In this document: positions 36,748 to 40,923 of the stretch, piece by piece
Layout: every line of letters begins with the position of its first letter
Position numbering within the stretch: position 1 is the stretch's first letter
From: a virus
Virus record (IMG/VR): IMGVR_UViG_3300037993_000262
Span: 1-40,923 of that record
Length of the DNA stretch: 40,923 bases
Direction: 5' to 3' (one strand)
The notes under the pieces: generated by a model
The model's database searches: none
What the model was told of the DNA's origin: nothing
What the model saw: the letters and a program-made list of their open reading frames with translations, nothing else
Program-made: the position numbers and the translations under genes

Positions 36748-37378
36748 GCCACTCCTTTATGCTCTGGCTAATCTTTCTTCTGCTTTTAGGACTATGACGC
36801 CGAGAACATCTTTCTAATACTTGTTCGGGAGACAATTTTCTTCCCCTTAATGCCGAAGATATTCTGAGTTTTTCGTCCTTGGTCCGAGATTTCCCAAACT
36901 GGGGGTTACGTGCTCCCCCTTGGGCTTCCCGCATTTTCTCTTTGGTCTTGTCACTATGATGTCGCCCCTTCCAATGAGTAGGAACAGAGGAGTATCTTTC
37001 CCGCTGTGCTGTGGACATATTCTCTTTTGCTCTATCAGAAAACCTTCTGCCTGTGTTTAGGATACTTATAGAAATGGCGGCTTGCTGCCTTATATACTCG
37101 TACTCCCTAGAATTTATATGAAGCTCACAGTTCTTGCTATGTAGAAATCTATGCAAAGCCAGAATCATTTTACATCGGTTTCTACCTTCGGTAAACTTGG
37201 CTAGAAGACGGTGAGCAATGAAGTGCTGCTTTCCAGTTAGCCACACCAAGTTGTCTTTCCGAGAGCTACCACCCAAGGATTGGGGGATTATGTGATGAGA
37301 TTCATAATATCTACTTAGCTCAAGAGGGCTGTTCTTAGCTTTATCTATAAGCTGGTAGTAGATTTTCTGGTAATTCAT
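36725..37378 (-). CDS. HNH homing endonuclease with NUMOD3 repeats
   Basis: 217 residues; AGAAGG before the ATG. ESHHIIPQSLGGSSRKDNLVWLTGKQHFIAH at ~27-57 is an HNH core of the phage type (I-HmuI relatives and similar). C-terminal half is a series of NUMOD3-like repeats (RERYSSVPTHWKGRHHSDKT, REAQGGARNPQFGKSRTKDE, SSALRGRKLSPEQ) for DNA binding. Inserted between ThyX and dCMP deaminase, a usual type of target for phage homing genes. Confidence 0.88.
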   Translation of the reverse strand: MNYQKIYYQLIDKAKNSPLELSRYYESHHIIPQSLGGSSRKDNLVWLTGKQHFIAHRLLAKFTEGRNRCKMILALHRFLHSKNCELHINSREYEYIRQQAAISISILNTGRRFSDRAKENMSTAQRERYSSVPTHWKGRHHSDKTKEKMREAQGGARNPQFGKSRTKDEKLRISSALRGRKLSPEQVLERCSRRHSPKSRRKISQSIKEWHVQRKMG

Positions 37379-37431
37379 TGCTATACCTTCTGTATAAGGA
37401 TTGCATAGTCAAATGTGCTGGGGTCTTTAGA

Positions 37432-38085
37432 CTAACTGGTCTCCTTTGGTCGCTCCGGCATGATTATTGGTATCAAGTCATCAAAAATCACGGGAATGAC
37501 TCTCTGGAACTCCTTGAGTAGTGGTACAGCAATCTCTTTCATCTGAACGTGCGCCCCGGCGTTGCAGGCCCGCTTCTTGAAGAAGTTTCGCCAACTTGTG
37601 AGGTTCAGGCTCATGATGATTTCGGTCTTGAGACTGTTGGGAAGGACCGACCGAGCAATCTCCGGGCGTGCCCCCAAGCGGCGAAGCTCATTGTAAGCTT
37701 TTTCCGCTTCGTTCATGGCATAGGTCCAGACATCGAACTGCGCCGAGGTCATGAACTGTTTGATGTCGATGACTTGAATCTGCCCCGCCTTGGTATAATC
37801 GCAATAGCGGGTAGACTCTTGCAGATAAGCGGCGATGCGGTGCCGGACTATTTCATGGCTTATGCCCCGGTCACAGACTACCCGCACGGTAATCATATGG
37901 TGGTCGGCAATGCCCTCATGTTTGAGGGTATGGAGAAGTTTCTTCACGAACGCCTTCGTGCCATCCATGTCCGTGGTCTTGGCTTCGGACTTGTAACAGT
38001 TGCGAGCGTACTTCTCTATCTGACGGAGAATCTTCTCGCCGTCGTAGTCTTCCTCAATGTGGACCTCTGCCAGTCGGATAATCAA
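37432..38085 (-). CDS. thyX: Flavin-dependent thymidylate synthase ThyX
   Basis: 217 residues from TTG 38085 overlapping the preceding stop (TTGA), with GGAAGAAA upstream. RHRIAAYLQESTRY at 81-94 is the ThyX signature RHRxxSxxxxSxRY (first Ser replaced by Ala). LTSWRNFFKKR and QMKEIAVPLLKEF near the C-terminus match the family's substrate-binding helices. ThyX makes dTMP from dUMP with FAD and methylene-tetrahydrofolate, fitting the neighbouring dCMP deaminase. Confidence 0.92.
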   Translation of the reverse strand: MIIRLAEVHIEEDYDGEKILRQIEKYARNCYKSEAKTTDMDGTKAFVKKLLHTLKHEGIADHHMITVRVVCDRGISHEIVRHRIAAYLQESTRYCDYTKAGQIQVIDIKQFMTSAQFDVWTYAMNEAEKAYNELRRLGARPEIARSVLPNSLKTEIIMSLNLTSWRNFFKKRACNAGAHVQMKEIAVPLLKEFQRVIPVIFDDLIPIIMPERPKETS

Positions 38086-38399
38086 AACGTTTCTTCCGTG
38101 GGTAGTTGTTTGGCTACTTCCTCCAGCGTGGCGGCAATCTTGTCTACAAACTCATCGTGGGTGTAGGTCTTCGGTTGTTCCACCTCATCCCCCCGCCCCC
38201 GGATATAAGTTCCGTCACCCCGGTGGAGCATACTGATGTCTGGACCAAAGCTGTCGCAATCTTTATTGCTGCATCCGTCCCCACCGCTACAAGTGAATGT
38301 AAATTCCTGCGGGTAGTTCAAGGCGATAACTTGGAAGTCCGCCTCGGGGTTAACCCGCTTTAGACGTTCAATTAACTCTTTGACCTTGATATTTTTCAT
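38082..38399 (-). CDS. Unknown protein
   Basis: 105 residues; weak ribosome site (CGGTGA). Starts KNIKVKELIERLKRVNPEADFQV, a helix and strand pattern seen in small phage proteins, with a Cys cluster CSGGDGCSNKDC in the middle that might bind metal. Coupled to thyX. Confidence 0.6.
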   Translation of the reverse strand: MKNIKVKELIERLKRVNPEADFQVIALNYPQEFTFTCSGGDGCSNKDCDSFGPDISMLHRGDGTYIRGRGDEVEQPKTYTHDEFVDKIAATLEEVAKQLPTEETF

Positions 38400-38440
38400 A
38401 TGTCACCGTTCGCCTACTTATCTGGCGAGTCGTCGTTCAC

Positions 38441-39313
38441 TTACTTGGGGAGTAAGTCCTTTCGCATACTGATGTTATGCCCGCCACAGAAGAGACAATC
38501 TCCATCCCCGTTGGTGTCAGTTCCTACACCGCACTTGGGACATGGGACACCGTCATGTATGGGAAAGGTTTCTTTTTCCTTCTTCGCCTTCACCGCATCG
38601 GGCATCACGATTTCATAGTGAAGGTCAGACTGGGAGTTCAACCAACGGATTGCCTTATCAGCATGTTCAAGAAGAATCTTGACTCGGGCACGATTGAAGG
38701 TCGGGTAGATGACCATCTCGCCGCTGAATCCCTGTAGGTGCCGTTTCTGGTCGCAGGTAGTGTCTCCGTAGACTTCAACGTGAATGAAGCCGTCCGCAGC
38801 AACCGCCTCCGGGGGAATTTTTAGTGGACCCGAGGGCGTTTCAAAGGCCATGAAGTACATGTGCATAGGGTCCCGGAATTCTATATCGGCGTGCGGACAC
38901 ACCCGAACTTCCTTCTCAAAATTCACCGTGAAATCAAAGCTCTTGGTGATAACCTTGGGTGGATACCGTTTGACAAACCACTTGGGGAACTTCGGATGTT
39001 GTTTCAACATATCCCACCACGTCTCTGGCAGCGCCAGAGTTTCTGTGACCGTTTTGGTTCCGGTCTCATGTTTGTTGCTATCCCGGAGAATCCACGCCGT
39101 CAGGTTCATCACCATGGCTCGCATGGTGTGTTCCAACCGGGTATGCAATTTCAGGGTGTTCTTGACCTGCGGCATTTTGTTGAGGTCTTCAATAAGCCGG
39201 TCATTCTCTTCATCACCCTGTACAAACACACGGCTAACTCCGACGTGCAGGGGTTCCAGCATGTACTTCGTCTCCCGATACTCAGGAGGAAACTTCCCCA
39301 TCCGGTCGAACAT
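38441..39313 (-). CDS. Unknown protein with C-terminal zinc ribbon
   Basis: 290 residues; AAGGAG eight bases upstream. N-terminal ~220 residues unassigned (includes ETWWDMLKQHPKFPKWFVKRY); a C-terminal zinc ribbon CPKCGVGTDTNGDGDCLFCGGH. Start overlaps the Nudix gene end by 32 bases. Confidence 0.65.
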   Translation of the reverse strand: MFDRMGKFPPEYRETKYMLEPLHVGVSRVFVQGDEENDRLIEDLNKMPQVKNTLKLHTRLEHTMRAMVMNLTAWILRDSNKHETGTKTVTETLALPETWWDMLKQHPKFPKWFVKRYPPKVITKSFDFTVNFEKEVRVCPHADIEFRDPMHMYFMAFETPSGPLKIPPEAVAADGFIHVEVYGDTTCDQKRHLQGFSGEMVIYPTFNRARVKILLEHADKAIRWLNSQSDLHYEIVMPDAVKAKKEKETFPIHDGVPCPKCGVGTDTNGDGDCLFCGGHNISMRKDLLPK

Positions 39314-39815
39314 TATAAATCTCCTTAACGTTAAAGCTGTCTGCCCGCTCGCCCCGCTGGAATGAGAGTGCCATGGCGATAATCCAGTTGGCGTTGTGAA
39401 CTAAGTCGGTGTAGTCTTGTAGGTCCCGTACCACGTGGATGCCCACGGTTTCATCAGTTTGAGTTGCTACCTTGTCATAGGCGGGACTGACGGTCCAGAA
39501 GAACCACACTCGTGCTTCGGGGAAGTCCAAGGTGCAGATGGTTTTCCAATCGGTGTGCCAAACCCCTGTCTCCTCGAAAAATTCCCGGCTCATGGCACCG
39601 AGGGGGTCTTCATCTTTCTCTACCTTCCCGCCCACTCCGTTGAGCAACCCATATTGCCATGATGGCCGGTTTTTGCGAATGAGAACAATCTTGGAGAAAT
39701 CGGGGCTGAACATATAGCCGACGACATACCACTTCTTTGTGACCAACTCTTGCAGTTCACCAATCAAGTTGTTGGTACGCTTGATGGAAAAGTCCAACTC
39801 TGTGGTTAAGCCCAT
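39282..39815 (-). CDS. Nudix hydrolase
   Basis: 177 residues. The Nudix box is at 62-85: GG-KVEKDE...REFFEETGV, matching G-x5-E-x7-R-E-U-x-E-E-x-G-U. WYVVGYMFSPDF and WFFWTVSP flank it. Nudix enzymes hydrolyse NDP-X compounds such as damaged dNTPs or RNA caps; substrate unknown. No ribosome site precedes ATG 39815, and a TGGTATTAT motif lies only six bases before it, so the mRNA may be leaderless or a later start is used. Confidence 0.88.
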   Translation of the reverse strand: MGLTTELDFSIKRTNNLIGELQELVTKKWYVVGYMFSPDFSKIVLIRKNRPSWQYGLLNGVGGKVEKDEDPLGAMSREFFEETGVWHTDWKTICTLDFPEARVWFFWTVSPAYDKVATQTDETVGIHVVRDLQDYTDLVHNANWIIAMALSFQRGERADSFNVKEIYNVRPDGEVSS

Positions 39816-39820
39816 GGTAC

Positions 39821-39829
39821 ATAATACCA
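39821..39829 (-). promoter_or_regulatory. Extended -10-like motif TGGTATTAT upstream of the Nudix gene
   Basis: Identical to the motifs at 25198 and 40187. A transcript from here would start about at the Nudix ATG. Confidence 0.45.
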
Positions 39830-39833
39830 GTTT

Positions 39834-39962
39834 TTACCACATTATTGGCGAACCAAAAATGTGATGACCGCCCGGATGCACAGGACAGGAAATGTGGACG
39901 CCCTCGGGTGGAATGACCATCCACAGGGGCTTGTTAAGAGTGCAGCGGGCATCCCTCCACAT
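39834..39962 (-). CDS. Small protein of 42 residues
   Basis: ATG 39962 to TAA 39834. The sequence (PLWMVIPPEGVHISCPVHPGGHHIFGS) is protein-like, with a Cys and three His that might bind metal. No Shine-Dalgarno is visible. It fills the 133-base gap between its neighbours and ends just before the Nudix promoter motif. Confidence 0.45.
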   Translation of the reverse strand: MWRDARCTLNKPLWMVIPPEGVHISCPVHPGGHHIFGSPIMW

Positions 39963-39974
39963 AGCGATAATACG

Positions 39975-40244
39975 TCAAACGCAGCCGACTCTGGTCTGTT
40001 CTTTCCACTCATCCGCCCATTGCGCATAAGCGACGATTTGGGCATCCGTATACATTGGTGGGTAATGTAGGGTAGTGGCAAACATCGTCGCCAACTTACG
40101 AGAGTCTTTATCGTGAACGCTCTGCCCGTGGCTTTTGAGACTATCGAGATACCGGAACATGTCATCGTGTGTAGGAACCATACCCCATAATACCATCTCC
40201 GCCGTAAAGAAAAACCGGTTATAATCCGCAAAAGTGAGTATCAT
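39975..40244 (-). CDS. Small unknown protein, start uncertain
   Basis: 89 residues from ATG 40244, or 68 from ATG 40181, which follows both a TGGTATTAT motif (40187-40195) and a GGGG stretch. Helical, His/Asp-rich (HDDMFRYLDSLKSHGQSVHDKD). First gene of the leftward operon. Confidence 0.5.
   Translation of the reverse strand: MILTFADYNRFFFTAEMVLWGMVPTHDDMFRYLDSLKSHGQSVHDKDSRKLATMFATTLHYPPMYTDAQIVAYAQWADEWKEQTRVGCV
40187..40195 (-). promoter_or_regulatory. Extended -10-like motif TGGTATTAT
   Basis: Third identical copy; would start transcription just ahead of ATG 40181. Confidence 0.4.
40219..40224 (+). promoter_or_regulatory. Possible -10 box (TATAAT) for the vault-like gene
   Basis: Consensus TATAAT about 75 bases upstream of the start at 40300, without a clear -35. 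It lies over the start region of the diverging gene. Confidence 0.35.
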
Positions 40245-40299
40245 CTTGTGATGACCCTTTGTACTCGGGTCTCTACTTTAGAAAACTTGCGGAGGAATC

Positions 40300-40923
40300 A
40301 TGCCAGAGATTCAGGGTCAACTGGTGCTTGCCCAAAACCAGTATGCCTTCATTCAGGACGCCACAAAGGGCACTGTCTCGGTCTATGCCGGGCCGTATGT
40401 CCTCGCTTTGTCAGGCAACGACCGCCCGGTCACCTACAACAAGGAAACCGACACCTTCACCCAAGTCCAGCTTACCGAAGCCATCAAGCAAAACCCGCTG
40501 GTCCCCGAGGGACACTACTTGGTTCTCGAAAATCCCGCCATCGACAACAAGGGAGAGTTGACTTTCCCCAAGGCGGGAAGCAATAATCCCATCAGTTTGG
40601 AAGTCGGACGCAAGATTAACATCCTCGGTCCGGCGACCATGCCGCTCTGGCCCGGACAGGTAGCCCAAGCCATCTCGGGTCACCACCTGCGTTCCAATCA
40701 GTACCTCGTGGTTCGGGTCTACAATGCCGAGCAGGCAAACAAGAACTGCCCGACGTTCCTCAAGTCCACCGGCAAAGACCTCACCCCCGGTCAGCAAATC
40801 GTCATCAAGGGTACCGACGTATCCTTCTTCATCCCGAAGACCGGATTCGAGGTTCTGCCGGACGGCAACAACAACAATGCCTACGTGCGGGAAGCTCTCA
40901 CGTTGGAGTTGCTGGAATACTGC
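40300..40923 (+). CDS. Major-vault-protein-like repeat protein, 3' end outside the window
   Basis: 208 codons, open to the right edge; ATG preceded by GCGGAGG. Residues 9-40 (LAQNQYAFIQDATKGTVSVY-AGPYVL...) align by eye with vault repeats of eukaryotic MVP, whose pattern is LDxNxxIYVQDVKTGKVRAVxGxxYxL. Then PEGHYLVLENP matches MVP PPRHYCTVANP, and PLWPGQV followed about 18 residues later by LVVRVYN matches PLYPGEV...LHLKAL; FFIPKTGFEVL matches YIPRKEVEVV, and LTLELLEYC starts what looks like the next repeat. MVP repeats build the wall of the vault particle. A homologue in a phage would be remarkable; only the N-terminal repeats are visible, so the shoulder and cap domains cannot be checked. 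Confidence 0.7.
   Translation, partial: MPEIQGQLVLAQNQYAFIQDATKGTVSVYAGPYVLALSGNDRPVTYNKETDTFTQVQLTEAIKQNPLVPEGHYLVLENPAIDNKGELTFPKAGSNNPISLEVGRKINILGPATMPLWPGQVAQAISGHHLRSNQYLVVRVYNAEQANKNCPTFLKSTGKDLTPGQQIVIKGTDVSFFIPKTGFEVLPDGNNNNAYVREALTLELLEYC

Noticed and set aside
39842-40231. 129-codon minus-strand ORF
   Set aside because: Overlaps the better-supported 39975-40244 and 39834-39962 frames; Arg/Ser-rich, shadow-like.

Overview
This window is a segment of a large tailed-phage-like genome (probably a jumbo phage; host not identifiable from sequence alone). The signs are tightly packed genes with ATGA/TAATG overlaps and strong GGAGG-type ribosome sites, many short proteins without recognisable families, phage nucleotide-metabolism genes (ThyX, dCMP deaminase, nucleoside deoxyribosyltransferase, Nudix, DUF5664-like dNTP diphosphohydrolase), a large tRNA array, and an exceptional load of free-standing homing endonucleases. 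No structural (capsid/tail) or replication genes are visible. TAG, TAA and TGA all serve as ordinary stops, so the standard code applies.

Layout. 1-11.6 kb: a rightward operon of small unknowns, a PD-(D/E)XK-like protein, an Mre11/SbcD-like phosphoesterase, a deoxyribosyltransferase and a second phosphoesterase, interrupted by two leftward GIY-YIG genes and one HNH gene. 11.6-14.8 kb: a leftward operon of unknowns, one with an in-frame amber codon. 14.9-17 kb: an HNH gene and a short rightward operon with a YkgJ-type Cys-cluster protein and an acidic coiled-coil protein, ending at a shared terminator. 17-18 kb: three leftward genes. 18.0-24.5 kb: a leftward tRNA array with 19 conventionally arranged tRNA genes (Arg x5, Pro x3, Met-CAU x3, Lys x3, Asn x2, Gln, Phe, His, and a Trp-anticodon gene), one circularly permuted tRNA candidate, tRNA halves, one defective tRNA, structured spacers, and five endonuclease genes. 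24.5-25.4 kb: an HNH gene on the plus strand facing a hairpin-rich non-coding region with its own putative promoter and a terminator that has a mutually exclusive antiterminator. 25.4-40.2 kb: a long leftward operon, mostly unknowns, including a COG3541-type nucleotidyltransferase, a DUF5664/LAGLIDADG fusion, dCMP deaminase, ThyX and Nudix hydrolase. 40.3 kb to the right edge: a rightward gene for a protein strikingly like the N-terminal repeats of eukaryotic major vault protein.

Most notable: (1) the vault-like protein at 40300-40923; (2) a tRNA whose 3' half precedes its 5' half at 20883-20951, with full acceptor, D, anticodon and T stems only in permuted order; (3) the structured RNA region 24857-25430 with attenuator architecture and three CCA-ended minihelices; (4) tRNAs with unusual architecture (long variable arms with CCU/CCA anticodons, a swapped 19:56 pair, an aberrant T-loop); (5) 13 intact homing-type endonuclease genes in 41 kb, one fused to a nucleotide-metabolism domain.

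Limits: all family calls are from motif reading by eye without database search; RNA structures were paired by hand.
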